Assembly: GCA_934385475.1 (NCBI GenBank)
Contig: CAKRPS010000020.1
Span: 1 to 44,615, forward strand
DNA length: 44,615 bases
Source of the DNA: an uncultured Lachnospiraceae bacterium
GTDB taxonomy: Bacteria > Bacillota > Clostridia > Lachnospirales > Lachnospiraceae
Reading direction: 5' to 3'
The notes under the pieces were generated by a model. The model did not search any database. It was not told the origin of the DNA and saw only the letters and a list, made by a program, of their open reading frames with translations. This document shows positions 26,878-34,972 of this stretch, in pieces (position 1 is the first letter of the stretch; every line of letters begins with the position of its first letter). A program made the translations under genes and the position numbers.

Positions 26878-27462
26878 CTAAGCCTCTTCCCGGAAACGGA
26901 CCGTACCGGTTGCCGGGTCCATGGACTCCACGATGGCAAGGGACTCAAGCTGATATCCAAGGTTACGGATGATCTGTCCTCCGGTCTGAAATCCTTTCTC
27001 AACGGCAATTCCGATTCCCTCTACCTGTGCGCCTGCCTGATTTACGATCGAGATCAGGCCCTGCAGTGCACAGCCGTTTGCAAGGAAGTCATCTATGATC
27101 AATACATGATCTTCCGGTCCTAAGAATTTCTTTGAGACGATGACCTGATTCTTACACTTATGGGTAAAGGACTCTACCTCTGCCACATACATATCTCCGT
27201 CAATGTTCACGCTCTGGTGCTTTTTGGCAAAAACAACAGGAACCTTAAAGTGCTGCGCCGCGATACAGGCAATTCCAATCCCGGATGCCTCGATGGTGAC
27301 AATCTTGTTGATCGTCTTACCGGCAAAGCGCTTCTCCCACTCCTTGCCCATCTCCTCAAAAAGTGCAATGTCCATCTGATGATTCAGAAAGCTGTCCACC
27401 TTCAGAACATTTCCTTCCTTTACGATTCCGTCCTTCAAAATTCTTTCTTCCAGAAAATTCAT
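26878..27462 (-). CDS. xpt: Xanthine phosphoribosyltransferase
   Basis: Salvages xanthine to XMP with PRPP. It is 194 residues, the usual length. The PRPP loop [17 protein letters not shown] is at about 122-138, and the Xpt-type N-terminus [25 protein letters not shown] and KHQSVNI are well conserved. The ATG ending at 27462 follows GGGAGG at good spacing; the longer frame to 27546 passes through a terminator. No purine riboswitch is visible in the 65 bp upstream and no linked permease follows, so control is not of the classic xpt-pbuX type. Confidence 0.93.
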   Translation of the reverse strand: MNFLEERILKDGIVKEGNVLKVDSFLNHQMDIALFEEMGKEWEKRFAGKTINKIVTIEASGIGIACIAAQHFKVPVVFAKKHQSVNIDGDMYVAEVESFTHKCKNQVIVSKKFLGPEDHVLIIDDFLANGCALQGLISIVNQAGAQVEGIGIAVEKGFQTGGQIIRNLGYQLESLAIVESMDPATGTVRFREEA

Positions 27463-27530
27463 TTGTATCCTCCCTCTCGTCTGTCTTTTGTTGCTGACCC
27501 CAAATACTCTGTTTTTTATTTTACAAAAAA

Positions 27531-27550
27531 GGCCTTGAATCATCAAGGCC
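27531..27550 (-). terminator. Rho-independent terminator of the OB-fold-like lipoprotein gene
   Basis: GGCCTTGA/TCAAGGCC around a 4-nt loop, then TTTTTTG on the minus strand. Confidence 0.9.
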
Positions 27551-27576
27551 TTCCTTTACATTTTATATATACACTC

Positions 27577-28458
27577 TTATTTAACTGTTACAGCTGTGAT
27601 ATGCGGGTTAACTCCCTCATACCAGTATAAGAAACCTTCCATATCAACTGTATCGCCAACCTTCAGATTCTTTACTGCGTTGTAAACATCTGTTGTCTTG
27701 TCGCAAAGATAAGACTCTACGGTAAAGCTGTATGTCTCTCCGTTGCTTGATACCTTGAAATACAGGTCATCTCCGTCAGAACCGGAACCATCCCAGCCGT
27801 ACAGATATGCTGCTCCGTCACCGGAATCTTCTACGGTCATACCCTTAAAGGTTACGAACTGGTTCTGGTAGTTGATCAGATCATCGCTTCCAAGCTTGTC
27901 TGTCACATCCAGTGCCTCAGCTACAAAGTTGCCATCCTCAATTTCATAAGTAGCATCTGTGATCTCTACTTCTCCGGACCACTCTGATTTATATCCGGTA
28001 ACCTTAATCTTGGTTCCTACGGTAAGCTTGTCATAATCTTCCTGTGTACAAGGCATGTTATAAATGAAGTATGCTCCATCCTGATCCTGTGTATAGAAGG
28101 TAGCTTTGCCCTGTCCTTCTTCTTCCCACCAGGACTGCTTTGCCTGAACGTATGTCTCAACAACAACCTCTGTATCCAGCTCTGCTGCCACATACTCTTC
28201 ATAGGTCATAACGCCTTCAGACTTTGCATCTGCTGCTGCGTCCTCTGTCTCAGCCTCAGCTGCATCTGCCTGCTCAGCCTCTGTATCTGCTGCCTCAGCG
28301 GTATCCTCTGTTGTCTCTTCTGTTGCGGTTTCCTCAGCTGCTTCCTCTGTTGCAGCCTCGGTCTCTGTGTTCTGGCTCTCTGTCTGTGCAGATGAACCAC
28401 ATGCGACAAGTGAAAATGTCATAGCACCTGTCAAAAGAACTGCGATAAACTTTTTCAT
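27577..28458 (-). CDS. Lipoprotein with acidic tether and two OB-fold-like domains
   Basis: A 293-residue surface lipoprotein: lipobox SLVAC, then an acidic Ala/Glu/Thr-rich tether (about 25-85). Two similar beta-rich regions follow, about 93-180 and 190-292. Each has a pattern of TYVQAKQSWW/NQFVTFKGMTV, a YFIYN/YLYGW strand, and a closing VGTKIKVTGYKSEWSG or VGDTVDMEGFLYWYEG, which is typical of OB folds. Function is unknown; surface OB-fold domains may bind carbohydrate or protein. The ATG ending at 28458 has AAGGAG 5 nt upstream. An R2 element lies about 50 bp upstream. It is a single-gene unit closed by a terminator. Confidence 0.78.
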   Translation of the reverse strand: MKKFIAVLLTGAMTFSLVACGSSAQTESQNTETEAATEEAAEETATEETTEDTAEAADTEAEQADAAEAETEDAAADAKSEGVMTYEEYVAAELDTEVVVETYVQAKQSWWEEEGQGKATFYTQDQDGAYFIYNMPCTQEDYDKLTVGTKIKVTGYKSEWSGEVEITDATYEIEDGNFVAEALDVTDKLGSDDLINYQNQFVTFKGMTVEDSGDGAAYLYGWDGSGSDGDDLYFKVSSNGETYSFTVESYLCDKTTDVYNAVKNLKVGDTVDMEGFLYWYEGVNPHITAVTVK

Positions 28459-28509
28459 GTTACTCCTTGCTCCTTTCATCTTCTCCTCATGAATGTTGCT
28501 TAAAGCATC

Positions 28510-28565
28510 GTAACTATTCAACACCCCATTCGCAAAATCGCCTTTTCAAGGCTTTGAACAGTTAC
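28510..28565 (-). repeat. R2 inverted-repeat element (upstream of the OB-fold-like lipoprotein)
   Basis: GTAACTATTCAA (28510-28521) pairs with TTGAACAGTTAC (28554-28565) with one G-T type mismatch, and an inner GCCTT/AAGGC hairpin lies at 28540-28552. The internal TTTTGCGAATGGGGT is shared with the R2 copies at 34827 and 44012. Confidence 0.75.
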
Positions 28566-28604
28566 AAAACATCGTAGTCATTGTAACCACAATTCCCAAA
28601 TAAA

Positions 28605-30236
28605 TCAATGTTTTTTTCGTTTTTTGCTCTTTTGCATGTCAATTACCACATAAAGAAAAATGCAAAACCATACAACTCCAAGCGAAATCAAAAGAATCAC
28701 GGAAGTGGCCGGAAGCGGTCCAAGGTCCTGTTTACCGGACACATCTCCGCGTCCCTGCCCCAGCCGGTACAGCGCTGCAACATCCTGAAAAAGCGTATCC
28801 AGATAGGCATCATCGACCGTCTCTTTTCTGCGGACTGACTTCACAACGTTCTCGATCAGCTGGCCGGATGCATCTCTCAGAGAGGCCGAACCATTAAACA
28901 CCGGCGTCACAAAGGTATCCCCGACGTGCTCCATCAACAGCTTTGAGGCTTTGATCTTCACCGCATAATGCGTATTGTTATCCTCCCCTGCCCTCGCAAG
29001 ATAATCCTGATACTCCGCGGATTCCTGCGCTCTTGTTGTGACAGGGATATAGCCTTCTGTCTCCGCGTAAGCCGTCTGTACCTTATCCGTCAGAAGATAC
29101 TGCGCAAACAGCCAGGAAGCCAGCACCTCCTGCGAATCCTTCTTATTAAAGACACAGACCGACGGTCCCTGCGAGATCATCTGCGGATGCTCCGTGTCAA
29201 ACTGCGGCACCATCATTACTTCCGTCTCAAATTCCACCAGCTTGTCCTCACTGATATCGGAAAGTGGGGCATCCGTTCCCATCCAGGTCGCGCCCGCCGT
29301 AGAATCCACTGCAAAGATACACTGTCCGGCATTCAGGAAGTTCGCCGGATAGCTGGATATCTTAAAGGTAGAAAAGGCTCTCGTCTTACCGTGCTCTGCG
29401 ATCGTCTTTAAAAGGTCTCTGGTCGTATCATTAAACAGCAGGATGTCTCCCTGTTCATCCGAATACTCCGCACCCTTCTGCTTTAGCATCTGGATCATCA
29501 TATTGTCGGTGGACTTATAGATAAACGGGATCATCACGTCCTGTCCGTTGATGGCAAACTGCCCTTCGGCATTCTTTTCCATCGCCTTCTCGGAAACCTC
29601 CCACACAAAATCCCAGGTCAGGGTCTCCGGCAGGGTATAGCCCAGTTTCTCCACATAGTCCTTGTTCACGTAGCAGGCTTCCGTGGAACGCATATAAGGG
29701 AGCGCATAATGTCTCTCCTGAATGACCCCTTCCTCCAGAAACTGCGGAACGATCTCTGCTTGCGTCACACCGTCATACCGCACTGCACTGCCCCCGAGTC
29801 CATACTGCCCATCCGCCATAAGCTCATCAAGCGGTACCACCACATTATTTCCGGTCAGGTAGGTTGCTATATGATCCGGATACGTAATGCAGACATTCGG
29901 TGTGGTATCGGTCGCAATGTTGGTGATCACATCATTGTAAATATCTCCATAGTTCGTATACAGGCGCAGATTCACCGTAATGTTGGGATAAATCTCTTCA
30001 AAATCCCGGATTGCCTGCTCATAAATGGCCGTCTGCGTCTTGTTCGTATCATTCTTGGCCCAGAAGGTAATCTCATAATTTCTGCTCTCGTCAAACTCCG
30101 CAGGCACCGTAAATTCCTGCGAACCTTTGGCTCCGTGGCAGCCGGTAAGCGCTGCGCTTCCCGCCAGCAGCATAGCTGCCGCAAGCCCCGCCCGGCGCAC
30201 ACCTTTTTTGCTCTGCTTCAAACCGTATTTTCCCAT
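28605..30236 (-). CDS. Carbohydrate ABC transporter substrate-binding protein with lipobox and C-terminal membrane anchor
   Basis: A 543-residue family-1 extracellular solute-binding protein. The N-terminus has a signal with lipobox ALTGC (about Cys33). The binding domain runs from about 55 to 450 (ITFWAKNDTNKTQTAIYEQA, NVCITYPDHIATYL, GQCIFAVDSTAGATWMG). It is about 100 residues longer than usual: after a helical extension there is a C-terminal transmembrane helix (about 512-532) and a basic tail (KSKKRKK). It may therefore be held in the membrane at both ends. It is the last gene of the operon. Its ATG overlaps the TGA of the permease gene (ATGA), implying coupled translation. The sugar is unknown; UgpB-like resemblance is weak. 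Confidence 0.88.
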   Translation of the reverse strand: MGKYGLKQSKKGVRRAGLAAAMLLAGSAALTGCHGAKGSQEFTVPAEFDESRNYEITFWAKNDTNKTQTAIYEQAIRDFEEIYPNITVNLRLYTNYGDIYNDVITNIATDTTPNVCITYPDHIATYLTGNNVVVPLDELMADGQYGLGGSAVRYDGVTQAEIVPQFLEEGVIQERHYALPYMRSTEACYVNKDYVEKLGYTLPETLTWDFVWEVSEKAMEKNAEGQFAINGQDVMIPFIYKSTDNMMIQMLKQKGAEYSDEQGDILLFNDTTRDLLKTIAEHGKTRAFSTFKISSYPANFLNAGQCIFAVDSTAGATWMGTDAPLSDISEDKLVEFETEVMMVPQFDTEHPQMISQGPSVCVFNKKDSQEVLASWLFAQYLLTDKVQTAYAETEGYIPVTTRAQESAEYQDYLARAGEDNNTHYAVKIKASKLLMEHVGDTFVTPVFNGSASLRDASGQLIENVVKSVRRKETVDDAYLDTLFQDVAALYRLGQGRGDVSGKQDLGPLPATSVILLISLGVVWFCIFLYVVIDMQKSKKRKKH

Positions 30237-31111
30237 CAGCCCTTGGTTCCTCCTCTTGATACACCTTCCATGATCTTATCCCGAAACAGCAGGAAAAGTA
30301 CGATCAGCGGTACCGAAATTACAACCACGGCCGCCATCATGGCCGGTATATTCTCTCGTCCAAAGCCGTTTTCGCGGATCTCCTGGATTCCATTTGACAC
30401 CAGATAATAGTTCTCATCATCTGTGATCAGGCGCGGCCATACATAAGAGTTCCAGCATTCTATGATCTTCAGGATCGCAATCGTTATCAGCGTCGGCCTG
30501 CAGACCGGTACCATCACCTTAGCCAGATATTTCAGATCCGAGGTCCCATCCACCTTCGCCGCATAGTACAGGGAATCCGGAACCTGTGCGAAATTTTCTT
30601 TCAGCAGATAAATATAGAACACCGAAGTAACAGATGGCAGGATCAGACCGGTAAAGGTATTTCTCATCCCCATATTGGTGATGGTCGCATAGTTTGTGAT
30701 GATCACAAGCTCGTTTGGTATCATCATTAAGGAAAGAAACAGGGTGAACACCAGATTCCGCCCTGCAAATTCAAGTCTTGCAAACGCATAGGCTGCCAGT
30801 GTGATCACCACCATCATGACCGCCGTTGTCACGACTGTAAAAAACAGCGTGTTCAGCAGATATTTGCCAAGCGGGACTGCCTGAAATGCGTCCAGATAGT
30901 TCTGCATGGTAGGCGACGTTGTAAAAAACAAAGGAATCCTCTCCGCATTGTACTGGCTATAGCTTTTTACGGATGTCAGTATCATCCAGTAAAAGGGAAA
31001 CAGCACGATCAGCGCCCAGAGCACGAGAAATATATAGGTAATGACCTTCCCCACACTCAGACTCTGCTGTGTTTTTTTCTTAGGTTGTAAAAAGCTGGCT
31101 GTGTTAGACAT
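30236..31111 (-). CDS. Carbohydrate ABC transporter permease, MalG/UgpE type
   Basis: A 291-residue permease with six membrane helices. The EAA loop is YYAAKVDGTSDLKYLAKVMV (about 193-212) followed by P-rich contact residues. It pairs with the MalF-type permease encoded just upstream. The start at 31111 (MSNTASFLQ) has AGGA 5 nt upstream; a GTG four codons earlier lies over that site and is less likely. It is fourth in the five-gene operon, with its stop overlapping the start of the binding-protein gene. Confidence 0.92.
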   Translation of the reverse strand: MSNTASFLQPKKKTQQSLSVGKVITYIFLVLWALIVLFPFYWMILTSVKSYSQYNAERIPLFFTTSPTMQNYLDAFQAVPLGKYLLNTLFFTVVTTAVMMVVITLAAYAFARLEFAGRNLVFTLFLSLMMIPNELVIITNYATITNMGMRNTFTGLILPSVTSVFYIYLLKENFAQVPDSLYYAAKVDGTSDLKYLAKVMVPVCRPTLITIAILKIIECWNSYVWPRLITDDENYYLVSNGIQEIRENGFGRENIPAMMAAVVVISVPLIVLFLLFRDKIMEGVSRGGTKG

Positions 31112-31144
31112 TTTCATCCTCACTTCCGACAGGTTCTGAATCGT

Positions 31145-32038
31145 TTAATAATATACATGCTTGCGGCTCACTAACAGATTGATACAGGTGATCGTCAACA
31201 CGATCACAAACAGGATAATGGCAGCTGCCGACGCATAGGACGGATATCCGCCGCTGTCCCCGTAAAGCATGTCATATACGTATCCGACGATGGTATTCAT
31301 CTCCGCAGCATTCAGATCGGTTCCAAACAGAGCCACCGCGTCGCTGTACTCCTTAAAGGCACCGATAAAGCCGGTGATCACCAGATAAAAAATAGTAGGG
31401 GAAATCATCGGAAGCGTAATCTTCCTGAAAATGCGAAAAGCAGAAGTACCGTCTACCCTGGCTGCATTGTAGTAGCTCTGGTTTACAGAGGCAAGTGCAC
31501 TCGTGAGCAGCAGAATTTTGAACGGCATAACAATCCAGATAATATAAAGACACATGACCAGCATTTTGGCCCAGTAGGGTCCGTCAATGAAATCTACCGG
31601 CCCCGCCCCAAAAAGAGCGAGCAGCAGGTTCACCATGCCGTCCGTGTAAGCAGTCTTTTTGAAAAGCACCATAAAAACCAGACCAACCGCAAGTGTGTTC
31701 GTGACATAAGGAAGGAAATAGATGGTCTGGAACAATCTTTTCAGGGGCTTAATGGAACTGAGCCCCACAGAGATCAAAAGTGCAATGCCCGTAGAAAGGG
31801 GCACTGTAATAATCACCATCAGAAACGTATTCTTGAGTGCCTGCAAAAAATACGGATCATGGAGTACATAGGAAAAATTATAGATTCCCGTACCGAAATA
31901 CGTCTGCGACGCAAAATTATACCCCTCCTCAAAGGAATATACGAACACGTCGATCAGTGGATATACCATAAAAAAACCAAGGAATAAAATTGCCGGCAGC
32001 AGATACAGCCAGCCCTTACTTTGCCTGTTTCTCATCAT
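31145..32038 (-). CDS. Carbohydrate ABC transporter permease, MalF/UgpA type
   Basis: A 297-residue permease with six helices. The EAA loop is YYNAARVDGTSAFRIFRKIT (about 193-212). FLPYVTNTLAVGLVFMVLF is a further family marker. Its start overlaps the 3' end of the FRG-domain gene by about 20 bp (MMRNRQSKGW at 32038 or 32035), with AGATAGGG upstream; a start at 32053 is also possible. The overlap means translation of the permease is probably coupled to that of the FRG protein. Confidence 0.9.
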   Translation of the reverse strand: MMRNRQSKGWLYLLPAILFLGFFMVYPLIDVFVYSFEEGYNFASQTYFGTGIYNFSYVLHDPYFLQALKNTFLMVIITVPLSTGIALLISVGLSSIKPLKRLFQTIYFLPYVTNTLAVGLVFMVLFKKTAYTDGMVNLLLALFGAGPVDFIDGPYWAKMLVMCLYIIWIVMPFKILLLTSALASVNQSYYNAARVDGTSAFRIFRKITLPMISPTIFYLVITGFIGAFKEYSDAVALFGTDLNAAEMNTIVGYVYDMLYGDSGGYPSYASAAAIILFVIVLTITCINLLVSRKHVYY

Positions 32039-32798
32039 TAGCCCTATCTCCATATTTAATCGTATTTACAAGCGACTTGATCCGGCTGACATTCATATAC
32101 AGAGTGTCCTCGCTGATATGCTTCGCAGCAAGTGCCTCCAGAATAGCCGGTTTTGCCTCCGAGGCAATCACGATCGTATCAATAAACTGGCTGATATCCA
32201 GCCCTTCGCTCTCCATGATCTTTTCAAATGAGCACTCATCCCTTCCCCAGAGCAGGAACAGACCCTTCTGCATATACAGACGGTCAAACTGCTGGGTTGC
32301 GTCGATGAAAATCGGCATATCCACGCCCTTATCGCCCATCATGGTAGACTCTTTATCAATGTATTTCTGCAGCCATTCGTAAAGGAACTGGTTGTTGCGG
32401 ATCACCTGACTCGACAGTTTCCCCTTCTCTTTCAGCATCTTCTCATACCGGCTCTTATTGAAAATAAAGACCTTTCCGTCATGGTCGACATATCGTCCTT
32501 TGGCATCATGGCATGCAAAAAAAAGTGCCACGTCAAAAGAATACGAAAAGTCGAGCATCCGGGTAGGAAGGGCAAAATGCTGCGCGATCTCGATACAGGT
32601 CAGTTCATCAAAGTCAAAGAGACGCTTCATTTCATCCACGAACCGGAACATCTGCGCATCTGCCGTATGAATATGATCCCCACGCAGTCCTGAGGGGATC
32701 AGCACAAAATCACTGCGCGCCTGTCCGCGGAATACGATCACGTCGCCCCTTCCGTCAAGCGCACTCATATATTCCTGATAGGAAGCTACCTTATTCAT
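32016..32798 (-). CDS. FRG-domain protein inside a carbohydrate ABC operon
   Basis: A 260-residue cytoplasmic protein with an FRG domain. The defining FRGQARSDF motif is at residues 23-31, followed by LIPSGLR and the conserved AQHFALPTRMLDFSYSFDVA (72-91) and LFFAC. FRG proteins occur mostly as single genes or near defence and mobile genes, and their chemistry is not established. Here the gene overlaps the ATPase gene by 8 bp and the permease gene by about 20 bp, so it is translated with the transporter. No family knowledge I have explains a role in sugar uptake. It might sense or modify the transporter, or protect the cell when the transporter is exploited; both are guesses. Confidence 0.88.
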   Translation of the reverse strand: MNKVASYQEYMSALDGRGDVIVFRGQARSDFVLIPSGLRGDHIHTADAQMFRFVDEMKRLFDFDELTCIEIAQHFALPTRMLDFSYSFDVALFFACHDAKGRYVDHDGKVFIFNKSRYEKMLKEKGKLSSQVIRNNQFLYEWLQKYIDKESTMMGDKGVDMPIFIDATQQFDRLYMQKGLFLLWGRDECSFEKIMESEGLDISQFIDTIVIASEAKPAILEALAAKHISEDTLYMNVSRIKSLVNTIKYGDRANDEKQAK

Positions 32799-33951
32799 GG
32801 ACTTCCTCCATAGCTTTTCCAGGAAAAGCTTCGGTAGTCACTCCGCTCCCATTGTTCTCAAAGAAAACTCTTTCTTCCGTATCCTCTGCAAACAGAAGTA
32901 CCTTGTTTGGTTTCAGCGCAAACCTTACGGATTCCTGCGTCTGGTCAACCTTGTTTTCGGCATTGATAATAGAACGGATCGCTTTTGCCTGACAGTCCTT
33001 GTGTGTAGAAACCACGCTGATATCGCGGCCCATCACTTCCACACGGGAAAGGTGGCATACAAGCGGCCCATCCTCCGCAAGGACAAAGCCCTCCGGGCGG
33101 ACTCCCACCGTCACCTTCTGATCCTTCACTCCCTTTACCGGAAGTACGGCATCTTCGCCGATATAGAGCATTTCCTTTTCCACTCTTCCCAGAAAAACAT
33201 TGATCGGAGGTGTTCCAAGGAATTTTGCCACAAACAGATTGACCGGATTGTCATAAACCTCCTGCGGTTTTCCAATCTGCTGTACAGTTCCATCCTTCAT
33301 CACCACGATTTCATCCGAGATGCTCATGGCCTCTTCCTGATCGTGTGTGACAAATACCGTTGTAATACCGGTTTCCCGCTGGATTCTGCGGATTTCTTCC
33401 CGCGTCTGGAGACGCAGTCTTGCATCCAGGTTCGACAAAGGCTCGTCCAAAAGCAGAACCTTCGGCACCTTGACCATCGCTCTCGCTATCGCCACACGCT
33501 GCTGTTGTCCACCGGAAAGTTCATTGGGTCTGCGGTCGAGCAGCTCCTCGATCTGCACAAGCTTTGCAGCCTCCAGTGCCTTCTGATCCATCTGCTCCTT
33601 CGTAAGCTTCTCTGCCCCTTTCAGATTTTGCAGGGGAAATATAATATTCTGCTTCACCGACAAATGCGGATAGAGGGCATAGTTCTGAAACACAACTCCC
33701 ACACCTCTTTTTTCGGGCGGCAGATCCGTCACATCCTCATCTCCGAAATAGATCCTGCCTGCGGTCGGCTCCTGCAATCCACAGATCATAAACAGGCTGG
33801 TACTCTTGCCGCAGCCGGACGGTCCGAGCAGCCCCACGAGCTTGCCATCCGGAATCTCAAAGTTAAAATCATTTACCGCTATCACATCCTCGCCGCCCTT
33901 ACGGTTACGGTTGGGAAATCTTTTTGTCAGATTCTGCAATACAACTTTCAT
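32791..33951 (-). CDS. Carbohydrate ABC transporter ATP-binding protein, MalK/UgpC/MsmK type
   Basis: A 386-residue ATPase: nucleotide-binding domain (about 1-245) and a C-terminal TOBE/regulatory domain. Walker A GPSGCGKST (about 43-51), Q-loop VFQNYALYPH, signature [15 protein letters not shown], Walker B VLLLDEPLSNLDA and VTHDQEEAMSI are intact. VGVRPEGFVLAE is typical of the C-terminal fold. It powers the two permeases downstream. It is the first gene of the five-gene operon, with a promoter 45 bp upstream and AGGATAG as ribosome site. An 8-bp overlap joins it to the FRG-domain gene. Confidence 0.95.
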   Translation of the reverse strand: MKVVLQNLTKRFPNRNRKGGEDVIAVNDFNFEIPDGKLVGLLGPSGCGKSTSLFMICGLQEPTAGRIYFGDEDVTDLPPEKRGVGVVFQNYALYPHLSVKQNIIFPLQNLKGAEKLTKEQMDQKALEAAKLVQIEELLDRRPNELSGGQQQRVAIARAMVKVPKVLLLDEPLSNLDARLRLQTREEIRRIQRETGITTVFVTHDQEEAMSISDEIVVMKDGTVQQIGKPQEVYDNPVNLFVAKFLGTPPINVFLGRVEKEMLYIGEDAVLPVKGVKDQKVTVGVRPEGFVLAEDGPLVCHLSRVEVMGRDISVVSTHKDCQAKAIRSIINAENKVDQTQESVRFALKPNKVLLFAEDTEERVFFENNGSGVTTEAFPGKAMEEVHE

Positions 33952-33995
33952 ATATTCTATCCTGTCTCCTTGCCAAGTGGTCTTTCACCGACTTG

Positions 33996-34024
33996 ATTTT
34001 AGCATACTTTTTCAACCACTACAA
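33996..34024 (-). promoter_or_regulatory. Predicted promoter of the ABC-FRG operon
   Basis: Minus-strand TTGTAG (34019-34024), 17-bp spacer ending TGC, TAAAAT (33996-34001); extended -10 type. The FRG gene therefore shares its promoter with the transporter genes. Confidence 0.65.
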
Positions 34025-34041
34025 TGCCACCACACAGAAAA

Positions 34042-34077
34042 TCAGGCGCAGAAGACCTCTTCGTCAACTGTGCCTGA
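34042..34077 (-). terminator. Rho-independent terminator after the truncated MBL-type gene
   Basis: TCAGGC-CAG pairs with CTG-GCCTGA around a 16-nt loop, followed by TTTTCTG on the minus strand. Confidence 0.75.
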
Positions 34078-34083
34078 AATAAC

Positions 34084-34338
34084 TCAGCTCACCACCGGAA
34101 TCACCTTTGTGAGCAGTACGCTCTTTGCATTTTGTTCTGTATCATCACTTTCATCATAACCGTCATCGATCATGATCGTTCTGACATTTTTCGTATAAAA
34201 GAAAATATTGGCTACATACTCTCTGACACAGCTGACATGCTCATCAATTCTTCCGGTATTCAGCGGCTTAAAAATCTCTTTCCCGCGAAACTTCATGGAC
34301 ATAAATTTTTCCTGCATCTTATTACCGACTCTGCTCAT
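34084..34338 (-). pseudogene. Truncated N-terminus of an MBL-fold metallo-hydrolase-like protein
   Basis: An 84-residue reading frame with a good ribosome site (GGGAGGGAAAGCAC). The sequence up to about residue 60 looks like the first strands of a metallo-beta-lactamase-fold hydrolase: RIDEHVSCVREYVANIFFYT then RTIMIDDGY. The HxHxDH metal-binding motif that should follow is absent, and the rest (ESDDTEQNAKSVLLTKVIPV) does not fit the fold. It is probably what remains after a large internal deletion. It could still be expressed as a short protein. Confidence 0.5.
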
Positions 34339-34742
34339 GTGCTTTCCCTCCCAATAATAAATGTTTTCTCAAACAAAACAGCACAAACATCATGCAGGCA
34401 TTGGCCACATTTCCCGTGCCGACGATCTTAAAGGGAAAAAAGCAGAATGCTTCCTGTAAGCATCAGTACAGCATATACGCCTGAAAACTGCCTCATCCAT
34501 TTGCCAAGTGCCAGATATCCCGGAAGTGCCGCTGTCATGGCAAAGGCTCCTGTCATAATGGAGAACATCGGCTGCCGGAGTGGCGTGCCTGCCATAACAT
34601 CCGAAAGCTTCTCATTATCCTTCATATATTGAAAGTTAAACCTTTCTCCCCTCAGACAGGTTATGACCCAGTCGCAGCGCCAAAGCACAAGATGTGCCAA
34701 ACATGCCAGCAATACAAGGAGTTTTATTGTCATCAAATTCAT
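34322..34742 (-). pseudogene. Broken membrane protein gene
   Basis: The open frame from MNLMTIKLLV (ATG ending at 34742, GAGGAAA upstream) gives 104 residues with three hydrophobic segments and stops at 34428. Just beyond it, in another frame, the sequence codes GTGNVANACMMFVLFCLRKH, a convincing final membrane helix plus basic tail, ending at 34322. This is best explained as a polytopic protein that has suffered an internal deletion or frameshift near 34430. The C-terminal remnant overlaps the start of the truncated MBL-type gene. Together they look like a decaying two-gene unit. Confidence 0.5.
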
Positions 34743-34826
34743 TTTCCTCACCCTCCAGCCCGAATTATAGTAATGCCCCAAAGGAATGTCAAGTTCATTG
34801 CAAATCCACGAGTTTGTGATAAACTT

Positions 34827-34930
34827 TTATATGGTGAGGTAACCACATGAACTGACAAAAAGCAAGCTTATTGTCTAAAAGAGACACCTTGAAAAGGCGG
34901 TTTTGCGAATGGGGTTCTGAATAGTGACAA
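34827..34930 (+). repeat. R2 element (upstream of the dihydrouridine synthase gene)
   Basis: It shares TTATATGG, GTAACCACATGA, CTTATTGTC, TTTTGCGAATGGGGTTC and TGAATAGTGAC blocks with the copy at 44012. It has an internal GACAA/TTGTC hairpin. The distal inverted repeat is degraded. It ends about 45 bp before the ATG at 34973. Confidence 0.75.
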
Positions 34931-34972
34931 ATACTGACTAACAACTTGATATACACAGAATTGAGGAACACT

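Noticed and set aside
27463..27530. Purine riboswitch upstream of xpt
   Set aside because: The space is only about 65 bp after a terminator, and the conserved purine aptamer loops are not present.
32797..33996. Long plus-strand reading frame (399 codons) opposite the sugar ABC ATPase gene
   Set aside because: It is exactly antisense to a fully conserved ATPase, has a His/Arg/Leu-rich composition without domain features, and has no ribosome site.
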